From Pseudemcibacter aquimaris (GTDB lineage: Bacteria; Pseudomonadota; Alphaproteobacteria; Sphingomonadales; Emcibacteraceae): a stretch of 64,000 bases of DNA. The number at the start of each line of letters is the position of its first letter. The stretch's first letter is position 1. The notes under the pieces were generated by a model. The model did no database searches and was not told the origin of the DNA. It was given only the letters and a program-made list of their open reading frames with translations. Location: contig NZ_CP079800.1 of NCBI RefSeq assembly GCF_028869115.1, positions 992,001-1,056,000 of the forward strand, written 5' to 3'. Below, piece by piece: positions 26,269 to 34,021 of this stretch. The position numbers and the translations under genes are program-made.

Positions 26269-27084
26269 ATGGGTTTTTCCGTAAATACAAATGCAGGCGC
26301 ACTCGTCGCTTTGCAAAATCTTAATAAGACAAATTCGCAGCTCAATGCTGTACAGAGCAAGATTAACACTGGTCTAAAAGTATCTGGTGCTAAAGATGAT
26401 GCATCGATTTTTGCGATTGCGCAAAAACAACGTGCAGAACTTGGTGGGCTTTCAGCAGTACAATCCAGTCTTGATCGTGCAACTGGCGCACTTGATGTTG
26501 CGATTGCCGGTGCCGAAGCTGTTTCGGATCTTCTTATTCAAATGAAAGAGAAGGCGGTAGCATCTAAGGACTCTGGTAATGATACAGCTTCCAGAACACT
26601 GTTGAATAACGATTATTAGCAACTGTTATCACAAATCGATACAATTGTTGATAATGCTGAATTTAACGGCAGAAATTCGCTTAATGGTACTGATGATGTC
26701 GTAGCGATCGTGAATGCTGATGCTTCCAGTGATATTACTGTTACTGCACAAGGGCTAAATGCAAGTTCTCTTGGTGTTAGTGGTGGTACTATTGCGACAG
26801 CAGGCGGCGCAAGCGATGCTGTTGACGCAATTGATACTGCGATTAACCAGGTTAACTCAGCGTTATCAGCGCTTGGTGCTGGTGCCAAACGTATCGAGGT
26901 TGTTGGATCGTTCGTTGAAAAACTATCTGACGCTATCGAAATTGGTATTGGTAATCTTGTGGATGCAGACTTGGCTCGTGAAAGCGCGAACTTGCAATCG
27001 TTGCAGGTGAAGCAGCAGCTAGGTTTGCAGGCGCTATCTATTGCCAATCAGGCTCCTGGAACAGTGCTCTCACTCTTCAGATAA
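26269..27084 (+). pseudogene. Flagellin 1, interrupted by an amber codon
   Basis: A flagellin of 271 codons, the same length as the intact copy at 27680 and nearly identical to it at both conserved ends. A TAG at 26617-26619 stands at codon 117, where the other two plus-strand copies have CAG or CAA (Gln) in NDYQQL. So a single C-to-T change explains it. Beyond the stop the frame continues without fault to the conserved flagellin end (LQALSIANQAPGTVLSLFR). The truncated product would lack the C-terminal D0 helix and could not polymerise. A hairpin at 27101-27123 follows. Either a silent gene or a base error. Confidence 0.9.
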
Positions 27085-27100
27085 ATTATCGAACATTATT

Positions 27101-27123
27101 CTGGTGGGGCTATTCCTCACCAG
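27101..27123 (+). terminator. Hairpin after flagellin 1
   Basis: CTGGTGGGG and CCTCACCAG (one mismatch) pair around a short loop. No T-run follows directly, so it may be a weak terminator or a 3' stabiliser. A similar hairpin follows flagellin 2. Confidence 0.5.
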
Positions 27124-27168
27124 GGTATTTAACAAAGTTGACTTAAAGTTGGAACAAAAGAGGATATT

Positions 27169-27582
27169 ATGGTTGATGGATTAAACACATATGGCGCGGG
27201 TGCTACCGTTGCTGGTGTTGTTCAGCAAGCGGCCACCCCTCAAAAAAGAGAAGGTGGCGCAGCCACTGAAAAAACCGAAGCACGTCCTGAAGAGACGAAA
27301 GCGGACCAGGCCCAAACCATAAAGAATCTTCTTGCTGAAGAAACTAAAGGTAAAGGTGACTTTATCAGTCAAGCAGAAGCCATTTTAAACAAGGCTTTAT
27401 CCTTGAAATCAATCAATACGAAATTGAGTATTGATGTGGATGATGGATCAGGACTTTTTGTTTATAAAGGCATCGATAAAAAATCTGGTGAAGTCGTTTC
27501 TCAATTCCCTGCGGAAGAGATATTAGCATTAATTTCATATTATCGCGAAGCAGAAGGATTAGTGGTCGATGAGACCGCTTAA
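27169..27582 (+). CDS. flaG: FlaG family protein
   Basis: A 137-residue soluble protein. The first 65 residues are a charged low-complexity stretch (Glu, Thr, Ala, Lys). The C-terminal half has the FlaG fold signature: a strand TKLSIDVDDGSGLFVYKGIDKKSGEVV, in part LFVYKGIDKKSGEVVSQFP near residue 94, then the PAEEILALI end, equivalent to the family's IPSEEVL. FlaG proteins affect filament length or flagellin assembly. It lies between two flagellins. A good ribosome-binding site (AAGAGGA) precedes the ATG. Confidence 0.82.
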   Translation: MVDGLNTYGAGATVAGVVQQAATPQKREGGAATEKTEARPEETKADQAQTIKNLLAEETKGKGDFISQAEAILNKALSLKSINTKLSIDVDDGSGLFVYKGIDKKSGEVVSQFPAEEILALISYYREAEGLVVDETA

Positions 27583-27597
27583 ATAAAGAGGATTATT

Positions 27598-27678
27598 ATG
27601 AAAAATATCACAGTAATTCTGTTTAATTTTAACCAAGAAGCAAAATGCTTCTTAACAGCTCTAGAATGGAGAATTTAG
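27598..27678 (+). CDS. Possible 26-codon leader peptide before flagellin 2
   Basis: A short reading frame starts at ATG 27598 behind AAAGAGG, runs through the flagellin leader hairpin and the CTCTAGAATGGAG motif, and stops with TAG at 27676-27678, one base before the flagellin 2 ATG. Ribosomes translating it would melt the hairpin and end at the flagellin start, so it could couple flagellin translation. No equivalent is present before flagellins 1 or 3, so chance is quite possible. Confidence 0.3.
   Translation: MKNITVILFNFNQEAKCFLTALEWRI
27635..27671 (+). promoter_or_regulatory. Flagellin leader element, copy 2
   Basis: Hairpin AAGAAGC, loop AAAAT, GCTTCTT at 27635-27653, then CTCTAGAATGGAG at 27659-27671, 8 bases before the ATG. 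Stem bases differ from copy 1 at the outer pair with pairing kept, while the core GCAAAAyGC is the same. Confidence 0.7.
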
Positions 27679-27679
27679 T

Positions 27680-28495
27680 ATGGGTTTTTCCGTAAATACA
27701 AATGCTGGTGCTCTCGTAGCACTGCAAAACTTAAACAAAACTAACGCACAGCTTAACACTGTGCAAAGTAAAATTAACACTGGTCTTAAAGTGGCGGGTG
27801 CCAAGGACGATGCGTCTATTTTCGCGATTGCGCAAAAGCAACGTGCTGAACTTGGTGGTCTATCTGCTGTACAATCAAGTCTTGATCGTGCAACAGGTGC
27901 ACTTGATGTTGCCATTGCTGGTGCCGAGGCGGTTTCCGATCTTCTAATTCAAATGAAAGAGAAGGCGGTTGCTTCTAAGGATGCTGGTAATGACGCGACT
28001 TCACGTGGTCTTCTGGACAATGACTATCAGCAATTGGTTGCTCAAATCAATACTATCGTGAACAACGCCGAATTTAACGGCCGTAATTCACTTAATGGTA
28101 CTGATGATATTGTTGCAATCGTGAATGCTGATGCATCAAGTCAAATTAGTGTTGCTGCACAAGATCTTACAGCAACTACACTGAACCTTGATGATACAAC
28201 TATTGATTCAGAAACAGATGCAACTACTGCATTGACTGCGATTGAAAACGCGATCGATACTGTTAATACCTCACTATCAGCACTTGGTGCTGGCGCAAAA
28301 CGTGTTGAAGTGGTTGGCTCATTCGTTGAGAAACTATCAGACGCTATTGAGGTTGGTATTGGTAACCTTGTGGATGCCGATCTGGCTAGAGAAAGTGCGA
28401 ACTTGCAATCGTTGCAGGTTAAGCAGCAACTTGGTTTGCAGGCGCTTTCAATTGCCAACCAAGCCCCAGGAACAGTGCTATCACTCTTCCGTTAA
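27680..28495 (+). CDS. Flagellin 2 (the only intact flagellin here)
   Basis: A 271-residue flagellin. The N-terminal D0/D1 helices (GFSVNTNAGALVALQNLNKT, INTGLKV, AKDDASIFAIAQKQRAELGG) and C-terminal helices (GNLVDADLARESANLQSLQVKQQLG, in part VDADLARESANLQSLQ, ending PGTVLSLFR) are complete. The middle, about residues 145-190, is short and variable among the paralogues. At this length it has no large D2/D3 domains, as usual in alphaproteobacteria. It carries leader element copy 2. In this window it is the only flagellin with both ends and no stop. Confidence 0.95.
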   Translation: MGFSVNTNAGALVALQNLNKTNAQLNTVQSKINTGLKVAGAKDDASIFAIAQKQRAELGGLSAVQSSLDRATGALDVAIAGAEAVSDLLIQMKEKAVASKDAGNDATSRGLLDNDYQQLVAQINTIVNNAEFNGRNSLNGTDDIVAIVNADASSQISVAAQDLTATTLNLDDTTIDSETDATTALTAIENAIDTVNTSLSALGAGAKRVEVVGSFVEKLSDAIEVGIGNLVDADLARESANLQSLQVKQQLGLQALSIANQAPGTVLSLFR

Positions 28496-28507
28496 TAGTA
28501 TTAAGTT

Positions 28508-28534
28508 TTCGGTGGGACTATAGGTCCCACTGAA
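28508..28534 (+). terminator. Hairpin after flagellin 2
   Basis: TTCGGTGGGAC and GTCCCACTGAA pair almost perfectly around a short loop. There is no strong T-run. It resembles the hairpin after flagellin 1 in position and in the GGTGGG core. Confidence 0.55.
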
Positions 28535-28542
28535 GATAAATT

Positions 28543-28579
28543 GAGCAAAACGCTCTCTCGCTTAAACTCTAGAATGGAG
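28543..28579 (+). promoter_or_regulatory. Flagellin leader element, copy 3
   Basis: A shortened hairpin GAGC, AAAAC, GCTC at 28543-28555 keeps the core GCAAAACGC, followed by the exact motif CTCTAGAATGGAG at 28567-28579, 7 bases before the ATG. Confidence 0.65.
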
Positions 28580-28586
28580 ATTTAAA

Positions 28587-29164
28587 ATGGGTTTTTCTGT
28601 TAATACAAATGCTGGTGCACTCGTTGCCCTGCAAAATCTTAACAAAACCAATATGCAGCTTAACGCTGTACAAAGCAAAATCAACACTGGTCTTAAAGTG
28701 TCTGGTGCCAAAGATGATGCGTCTATTTTTGCGATCGCGCAAAAGCAACGTGCTGAACTTGGCGGCCTTTCTGCTGTAACGTCCAGTCTTGATCGTGCAA
28801 CTGGTGCGCTTGATGTTGCCATCGCTGGTGCTGAAGCGGCTTCTGACCTTCTTATTCAAATGAAAGAGAAGGCTGTAGCAGCTAAAGATTCTGGTAATGA
28901 TACAGCGTCAAGAACACTATTGGATAATGATTATCAACAATTGCTATCTCAAATTGATACCATTGTGAATAACGCTGAATTTAACGGTCGTAATTCACTT
29001 GATGGTACTGATGATATTGTTGCGATCGTGAATGCGGATGCTTCCAGTGACATTACTGTTACTGCACAGGATCTAAACGCGACGGCACTTGGAATTAACG
29101 GCAGTGATATTACAACTGCTGGAAATGCTAGTGATGCTGTGGCTGATATTGATACAGCGATTAA
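28587..29164 (+). pseudogene. Flagellin 3, C-terminus missing at an inverted junction
   Basis: The first 192 or so residues match flagellins 1 and 2 closely through ASDAVADIDTAIK. At about 29161-29166 the homology stops abruptly. The sequence after it is the reverse complement of another flagellin gene. The frame then runs a few more meaningless codons to a TGA at 29187-29189. About 78 residues, the whole C-terminal D0/D1 part, are lost, so the product should not assemble. It carries leader element copy 3. Real deletion or assembly join cannot be told apart here. Confidence 0.85.
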
Positions 29165-29771
29165 GAACAGCGTTCACGTTTGCGAGTGAGTTTTCAACAT
29201 CAGTTACAGCTGCTACGGCATCCGTAAGAGTGGCAATAGTTTGTGTTGCAGTAATATCAACATTACCACCGCCAAGAGTTAGATCTTCGTGTGCGATTGT
29301 GATCTTTTGCTGTGCATCAGGGCTTGTAATTGCCACGATGATATCAGTACCACCATCAATAAGGTTTGTGCCGTTAAATTCAGCATTTGTTGTGATGGTT
29401 GTGATTTGATCGCGAAGTGCCTCAAAGTCTTGCGCAAGTGCCGTACGGCTGTCCGTATCTAGACCAGCATCCGCCGCAGCAACAGCTTTCTCTTTCATTT
29501 CGATCAAGAGATCCGAAATAGAACTTGATGCAGCAAGTGCGATATCAATTGTACTGATGGAACGATCAAGACTTTGTTTTACCGCATTATAACCTCTAAG
29601 ATCAGCACGTAGTTGCTGAGCGATCGAGTAAACGGCAGCATTGTCTTTCGCTGATGAAATGCGAAGACCTGTATTAATTCTTGTTTGTGTTCCATCTAAA
29701 CTTTTTGTTGTTGCGTTTAGATTTTGTAGTGCACTTAAAGCACTAGCGTTTGTATTAACTGAAAAGCCCAT
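29161..29771 (-). pseudogene. Flagellin 4 (other subtype), C-terminus missing at the same junction
   Basis: A flagellin on the opposite strand. The start GFSVNTNASALSALQNLNAT, INTGLRISSAKDNAAVYSIA and the NAEFNGTNLIDGG segment place it in a different subtype from the other three, nearer to the usual alphaproteobacterial filament flagellins. True sequence ends at NSLANVNAVLN, about residue 203, where it meets flagellin 3 tail to tail. The open frame continues antisense through flagellin 3 to 29073 without meaning. It has its own sigma54 promoter and a plain AGGAGAG ribosome-binding site, and it lacks the CTCTAGAATGGAG leader. So it is controlled differently. Confidence 0.85.
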
Positions 29772-29840
29772 TTTGCTCTCCTCTTTCTTTTATTCATTCT
29801 GACTAAATCAATACCTTTATTGGTATCCGCTGATATACTT

Positions 29841-29856
29841 TGCAAATAGCGTGCCA
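29841..29856 (-). promoter_or_regulatory. Sigma54 promoter of flagellin 4
   Basis: On the minus strand: TGGCACGCTATTTGCA, an exact match to the RpoN consensus TGGCAC-N5-TTGCA, 70 bases before the ATG. Late flagellar genes of alphaproteobacteria are commonly driven by sigma54 with FlbD. Confidence 0.85.
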
Positions 29857-30051
29857 GTTTTTGTAAAATTCGTTAACTAATTGATTTTAAAATATTATTT
29901 TTGATTGCATTGAATTGATTATTGTCGAAAACGGTATAAGGGAAAAAGATTCCGACTAGTATTTTTGAAGAGGTGAAAAAGATTCCGCCTATATAGGAAA
30001 AGATTGCATTATCGGGTGCGTTATGAAACATCGGTTGTATTAAGATTCAAT

Positions 30052-30092
30052 AAAAAAAAGGCCCCCGTGAGAATGAATTCTCACGAGAGCCA
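30052..30092 (-). terminator. Terminator of the flgI-flgJ-flgN operon
   Basis: On the minus strand a long stem, GGCTCTCGTGAGAAT against ATTCTCACGGGGGCC, closes over a two-base centre and is followed by eight T. It is a strong rho-independent terminator, 29 bases after the flgN-like stop. Confidence 0.85.
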
Positions 30093-30120
30093 AGTTGACA
30101 AGTTGGAGCTTGCGTTCGTA

Positions 30121-30576
30121 TTAAACTGTTTGATTGATAGCCATAGTTGTCGTGCGACTGGCGACTGAATTATTCGCCATCTTGGCATTGCGGCCATATT
30201 TGGTGTTTGTTCCATTTTTCTTGGAAATTTCTTCGCTTATTTCCTTAATCATATTTTCGGTAAGCTCTTTTTTTGCTTTAATATAGCGGGTATGTCTTTC
30301 CAGCGTTTCCTGGAAAAAACGGCTTACCTTTTTCAGGGTGCGGACAATTTCACCGTTGCCAGCGGACGCAAGACCACCATTTGATTTGATGGTGTTCATT
30401 TCCTTATAATAGGATGCGGTCAAAATATTTTTGCGTTCCTGCAAATCTTTAATTTCGGAAGGGCGCTTTGATTTTAAACATTCCATTTCTTCGTTTAGAA
30501 CCGAGGTCAATTGCTTGGTAATTTCAATTAAAGTCGAAACAGGATTATGCTCATGTGTCAATTGTTCTTGTGTCAT
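30121..30576 (-). CDS. flgN: FlgN-like flagellar chaperone
   Basis: A 151-residue helical protein. Residues 10-115 form a long hairpin of helices of FlgN type (LIEITKQLTSVLNEEMECLK, then the basic LQERKNILTASYYKEM). The C-terminal 35 residues are polar and disordered, as in chaperones that bind hook-associated proteins FlgK and FlgL. The equivalent Caulobacter gene beside flgJ is called flbY. It overlaps flgJ by 4 bases (ATGA). Family assignment rests on position and helix pattern. Confidence 0.65.
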   Translation of the reverse strand: MTQEQLTHEHNPVSTLIEITKQLTSVLNEEMECLKSKRPSEIKDLQERKNILTASYYKEMNTIKSNGGLASAGNGEIVRTLKKVSRFFQETLERHTRYIKAKKELTENMIKEISEEISKKNGTNTKYGRNAKMANNSVASRTTTMAINQTV

Positions 30577-30902
30577 CCGCCTACCTCCTGTGATTTAAGG
30601 ATTTCTCTGTAAATGGCATCAGAAAGGCCGATACCGCCCTTGGATGTCATGGTTTTACCAAGTTCTTCATTCATTAAGTCACGGTATATTTCTTCTGATT
30701 GGCCGCCACCAAATGGACCGTCTGTTTTAATGCCGATCGACATTCCTTTTAACATTTGGGAAATAAAAACTGCTTCAAATTCATCAGCCGCTTTTTTGGC
30801 TGCAAATTCTCGTTCTGTCTTGGGTTCAGCGAGCGCTTGATTTTTAATCTTGCTGTTTGGGTTAATGTTCCCAAGTTGAAGTTGTGCAAAATTCATATCC
30901 AT
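30573..30902 (-). CDS. flgJ: Rod-binding protein FlgJ (single-domain form)
   Basis: A 109-residue protein equal to the N-terminal rod-binding domain of FlgJ: EFEAVFISQMLKGM near residue 37, the GGGQSEEIYRDLMNEELGK segment near residue 65 and GGIGLSDAIYREI near the end. The muramidase domain of gammaproteobacterial FlgJ is absent, which is normal in alphaproteobacteria. It lies one base after flgI and overlaps flgN. It should cap the growing rod in the periplasm. Confidence 0.88.
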   Translation of the reverse strand: MDMNFAQLQLGNINPNSKIKNQALAEPKTEREFAAKKAADEFEAVFISQMLKGMSIGIKTDGPFGGGQSEEIYRDLMNEELGKTMTSKGGIGLSDAIYREILKSQEVGG

Positions 30903-30903
30903 C

Positions 30904-32094
30904 TTACATCACCTCAATATCTGCGTGTAATGCACCGGAAACTTTAAGCGCTTGCAAAATAGCAATCATATCGCGCGGGTTTATCCCAAGGGCATTTAGC
31001 CCGTCCACCAAGTCTTGCAAATTAACGCCAGATTCCAGAATGGCAAATTTTCTGCCTATTTCGCTTTCATCTACTTCAACCTCGGTTCTTGGTACGACCT
31101 GTGTTTCACCACCTTCTGCGAAGGCACCAGGCTGTGATACCTGTGGTGTTTCCGTAACCCGAATGGTCAGGTTTCCTTGGGCAATCGCAACCTCACTAAC
31201 CTTGACTTCGCTGCCAATTACAATAATGCCTGACCGTTCATCAACCACCACTTTTGCCCGTTGATCAGGATCAACATTAAGCTGTTCAATATCAGTTATG
31301 AAAGAGAACATATTGCCAGAATAACTATCTGGAACCGTGATTTCCACAGTTGCTGGGTCAAGCGGCGATGCCACTGGTGAGCCAATATGCTGATTAATAG
31401 CATATGAAATACGGCGCGCTGTTGTGAAATCTGGACTACGTAAAGATAGGTTTAAGCTGCTGTTATCATTCAAGGAATAGTTAAGCTCACGTTCGATAAG
31501 GGCACCATTTGGAATTCGACCCGCTGTTGGTACACCCTGTGTAACAGTTTCTGCAGCACCACCGGCAGTAAAACCGGAAATTTGAAGTGATCCTTGCGCA
31601 ACCGCATATACATTACCGTCAGCACCGAATAGGGGGGTTACGACCAAAGTTCCCCCGCGCAGATCCTGTGCATCACCAATTGAACTAATACTAACATCGA
31701 CACGGGATCCAACGCGGGAAAATGCGCTTAAATTCGCTGTGACCATTACGGCTGCTGTATTAACGGATTTCATGTTTGTGCCGCGGGTGTTAACCCCCAT
31801 TCGTTCAAGCATGGCAATAATACTTTGTTCCGTAAATGGCGAGTTTCTTAACGTATCACCTGTGCCATTAAGGCCAACAACCAATCCATAACCAACAAGT
31901 TGGTTTTCTCTGACGCCCTCAAATGACACAAGGTCTTTGATGCGCGATTCTGCATTCGCACTTGTTGTTGTGAGGCATATTAATAATGCACCTGTTGTGA
32001 TTGTAACGGCCTTTGCCGCACCTTTAATACTGGATGCAATCTTAAATGATTGGTTTGTTAGCATTCTGGCTAATATGGTAACGCGTGATAACAT
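30904..32094 (-). CDS. flgI: Flagellar P-ring protein FlgI
   Basis: A 396-residue periplasmic P-ring subunit. A long basic N-terminal part leads into a signal peptide ending TTTSANAE. The mature start RIKDLVSFEGVRENQLVGYG and the GLVVGLNGTGDT motif are diagnostic, as are ISSIGDAQDLRGGTLV, VVDERSGIIVIGSEV and the end NPRDMIAILQALK. I use the ATG at 32094; a TTG 18 bases upstream is possible, but it has a poor ribosome-binding site and is close to the promoter. A sigma54 promoter lies 47 bases upstream. Confidence 0.93.
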   Translation of the reverse strand: MLSRVTILARMLTNQSFKIASSIKGAAKAVTITTGALLICLTTTSANAESRIKDLVSFEGVRENQLVGYGLVVGLNGTGDTLRNSPFTEQSIIAMLERMGVNTRGTNMKSVNTAAVMVTANLSAFSRVGSRVDVSISSIGDAQDLRGGTLVVTPLFGADGNVYAVAQGSLQISGFTAGGAAETVTQGVPTAGRIPNGALIERELNYSLNDNSSLNLSLRSPDFTTARRISYAINQHIGSPVASPLDPATVEITVPDSYSGNMFSFITDIEQLNVDPDQRAKVVVDERSGIIVIGSEVKVSEVAIAQGNLTIRVTETPQVSQPGAFAEGGETQVVPRTEVEVDESEIGRKFAILESGVNLQDLVDGLNALGINPRDMIAILQALKVSGALHADIEVM

Positions 32095-32112
32095 TTCATT
32101 TCCACTTGTCAA

Positions 32113-32395
32113 ATTTCTTTTAATTATTCACAAATCTTTATGCGAAAATCGTGCCAGTTTTTGTCATTGTTTTAAGTTATTGAAAAATAAAGATATTTTT
32201 AAGTGTTGGGTTTTTGGTGAATATAAAAATGCTTTGGGCGGTAAAGTTTTTCCTAATAGTGGGGAAAGCATTGCCCAGTAAAATTTTGTTAATAAATTCT
32301 ACTTATTATGTGGAAAGATAATTATATTTTGATACACTTTTATAAGTTGGCATTTAAAAAATAATTATACAGATTCTAATTCTTGAGATCAAACT
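32113..32395. other. Divergent intergenic region flgI / fliX
   Basis: A 283-base AT-rich gap with the sigma54 promoter of flgI. TGGGGAAAGCATTGCC at 32260-32275 has the GG-N10-GC spacing of sigma54 sites on the + strand towards fliX but otherwise fits poorly. Nothing else recognised. Confidence 0.45.
32141..32156 (-). promoter_or_regulatory. Sigma54 promoter of the flgI operon
   Basis: On the minus strand: TGGCACGATTTTCGCA, one mismatch from TGGCAC-N5-TTGCA with the GG and GC spacing kept. The flanking bases (AAAACTGGCACG) are the same as at the flagellin 4 promoter. Confidence 0.8.
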
Positions 32396-32821
32396 ATGAA
32401 GATTAAAGGCCCAGGCCGCGTTACAACAGGAAGAGTTGAAAAAACTAAAGGCAAGTCAAAAGCTGACGGTGTTGCGTTTGAAAAGGCGCTTGGTTCAACA
32501 GAAGAGGTCCAAGAAGCCGGCAGCATGAGTGGTACCGCCCCGATTACTTCTGTAAATAGTTTGCTGTCATTACAGGAAATGCCATCATCTACAGATGGCA
32601 GAGCCAAAACAATCGAGCGGGCAGAGGGACTTCTGGATCATCTTGAAGCCATTCGTCACGGATTGCTTTTGGGAACCATTCCGCGCGAACGGCTGACACG
32701 TATCGTGAGTGCGCTTGGGAAACAGCGGGAAAAGAATCTTGACCCCGCGCTGGTTCAGATCATCAACGATATCGAACTGCGTGCAAAGGTCGAACTCGCG
32801 AAACTAGAGTATCAGGGCTAA
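32396..32821 (+). CDS. fliX: Flagellar regulator FliX
   Basis: A 141-residue protein of the FliX family, which in Caulobacter couples completion of the class II basal body to FlbD/sigma54-driven expression of late genes. The N-terminal 60 residues are basic and flexible. The conserved core is SSTDGRAKTIERAEGLLDHLEAIRHGLLLGTIPRERL, in part LLDHLEAIRHGLLLG near residue 83, and the helix DPALVQIINDIELRAKVELAK near the end. It is divergent from flgI, the arrangement seen in Caulobacter. Sigma54 promoters in this window fit its role. Confidence 0.9.
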   Translation: MKIKGPGRVTTGRVEKTKGKSKADGVAFEKALGSTEEVQEAGSMSGTAPITSVNSLLSLQEMPSSTDGRAKTIERAEGLLDHLEAIRHGLLLGTIPRERLTRIVSALGKQREKNLDPALVQIINDIELRAKVELAKLEYQG

Positions 32822-32953
32822 GTCCCTTAAAAAACTATTAGAATCGACGTCAAAAAAACTTCATAAAGCTCTGAAATAAAATTGCTTGAATTTTCAAGTG
32901 TACTTAAGTAGGTTGTCTCCACTTTATTGGGCAATAATAATATTGAGGAAATA

Positions 32954-33370
32954 ATGTCAGTAGAATTACCAGAAGGATATGAACCTTCAGATAAAGAAGA
33001 GTTTATGAATGATCTTCAATTAGAATATTTCCGTCTTAAGTTAGTAGAGTGGAAAGATTCAATCCTAAGCGATTCTCGTGAAACGTTAAATCATTTACAA
33101 GAAGACAGCCTTAAAGAACCAGATATCGCGGATAGAGCATCTGCGGAAACGGACTGGTCTGTTGAACTTCGTACACGCGATCGTCAAAGAAAATTGATTA
33201 TGAAAATTGACGCTGCCCTACATAGAATTAATGAAAAAGAATATGGTTATTGTGAAGTAAGCGGTGAGCCGATCAGCCTTAAAAGATTACAGGCGCGCCC
33301 AATTGCCACAATGACAATTGAATCTCAAGAAAAGCACGAAAGCTACGAAAAAGTGCATAGAGATCTCTAA
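32954..33370 (+). CDS. dksA: DksA/TraR family protein
   Basis: A 138-residue DksA-type protein that should bind RNA polymerase through its secondary channel. A coiled-coil region (residues about 20-95) with DIADRASAETDW and RDRQRKLIMKIDAALHRI precedes the zinc-finger region EYGYCEVSGEPISLKRLQARPIATM, in part YGYCEVSGEPIS near residue 98. Only one of the four zinc cysteines remains, as in many alphaproteobacterial DksA proteins. I chose the ATG at 32954 because GAGGAA lies 5 bases before it; a TTG 27 bases upstream is weaker. A strong terminator follows. Confidence 0.9.
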   Translation: MSVELPEGYEPSDKEEFMNDLQLEYFRLKLVEWKDSILSDSRETLNHLQEDSLKEPDIADRASAETDWSVELRTRDRQRKLIMKIDAALHRINEKEYGYCEVSGEPISLKRLQARPIATMTIESQEKHESYEKVHRDL

Positions 33371-33393
33371 AATAATTGAATATACTTTTTTAA

Positions 33394-33427
33394 AAGGACT
33401 GCTGGAAAACCAAGCGGTCCTTTTTTT
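33394..33427 (+). terminator. Terminator of dksA
   Basis: AAAGGACTGCT and AGCGGTCCTTT pair (one G-T pair) around a 9-base loop and are followed by a run of seven T. Confidence 0.85.
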
Positions 33428-33490
33428 GTTGTAATGTTTTGAATTCCATACAATTATATATTTTATACAATTTATAAGTGAGGGAACAAA

Positions 33491-33994
33491 ATGACATTAA
33501 TTAAAAATTCTATCGTAATATTTTTATCCACAATTTTTTTAATTTCATGCACAGAACAAAAAGATATGGAATACACAGAAGACCGTGGTTTTGAGGTCAA
33601 CGAGCGATCATATCAATTGGGAATGTTAAGTGGCTTTGGCGAATTCGTTAAAGGGGGGATTAAACCACTTTCCGTCAGTACTTCTTTTTCATCATCAGAT
33701 ATGGATATTATTTATCCTGATTTGGAAATTGTCGCAAAAAGGTTAGGGATTAAAGTTTACCGGGAAACATCACCAATGGAAACGGACCTATTCCCATTTT
33801 CAAGGGATGAGATTGTCATTTTTTATATGGGTGATGTGCTTGATCAATATCTGGCCGTAAAGGCACGTAAACAAGCACTTCTTGATAATGACCAATATGT
33901 TGGTGAGGCCAGAAGACAAATCGCATATGATTTTGGAAAGCTGATGGGCTATTCCGATGAGGGTATCGAACAATTCTTGAGTTCTAGTGAATAA
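33491..33994 (+). CDS. Hypothetical lipoprotein
   Basis: A 167-residue lipoprotein of unknown function. The signal sequence ends STIFLISC with the lipidated cysteine at residue 20. The mature part is acidic and mixed alpha/beta, with a basic segment AVKARKQALLD near residue 120 and a C-terminal helix GKLMGYSDEGIEQFLSSS. It is followed 27 bases on by another exported protein. The two stand where I would expect flgH and flgA. A clear ribosome-binding site (GTGAGGGA) precedes the ATG. Confidence 0.65.
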   Translation: MTLIKNSIVIFLSTIFLISCTEQKDMEYTEDRGFEVNERSYQLGMLSGFGEFVKGGIKPLSVSTSFSSSDMDIIYPDLEIVAKRLGIKVYRETSPMETDLFPFSRDEIVIFYMGDVLDQYLAVKARKQALLDNDQYVGEARRQIAYDFGKLMGYSDEGIEQFLSSSE

Positions 33995-34021
33995 TAAATA
34001 TTGATTTTAAAAGGTTTTATT

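Larger units (their letters stand above)
29772..30120. other. Promoter and terminator region between flagellin 4 and the flgI operon
   Basis: A 349-base AT-rich gap. It holds the sigma54 promoter of flagellin 4 and the terminator of the flgI-flgJ-flgN operon, listed separately. Two related blocks, AAAAAGATTCCGAC and AAAAAGATTCCGCC, occur near 29944 and 29978. I see no gene here. Confidence 0.5.

Noticed and set aside
29073-29160. Extension of the minus-strand flagellin frame beyond the junction
   Set aside because: This part is antisense to flagellin 3 and does not resemble any flagellin C-terminus.
28587-29771. Phase-variable inversion of flagellin genes
   Set aside because: No invertase gene and no bounded inverted-repeat sites were seen. 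Both genes have lost their ends, which inversion does not explain.
32260-32275. Sigma54 promoter for fliX
   Set aside because: Only the GG-N10-GC spacing fits; the rest of the consensus is missing and the site is 120 bases from the start.
33300-33370. DksA zinc-finger damage
   Set aside because: Loss of all but one cysteine is known in alphaproteobacterial DksA proteins, so it is not a sign of decay.
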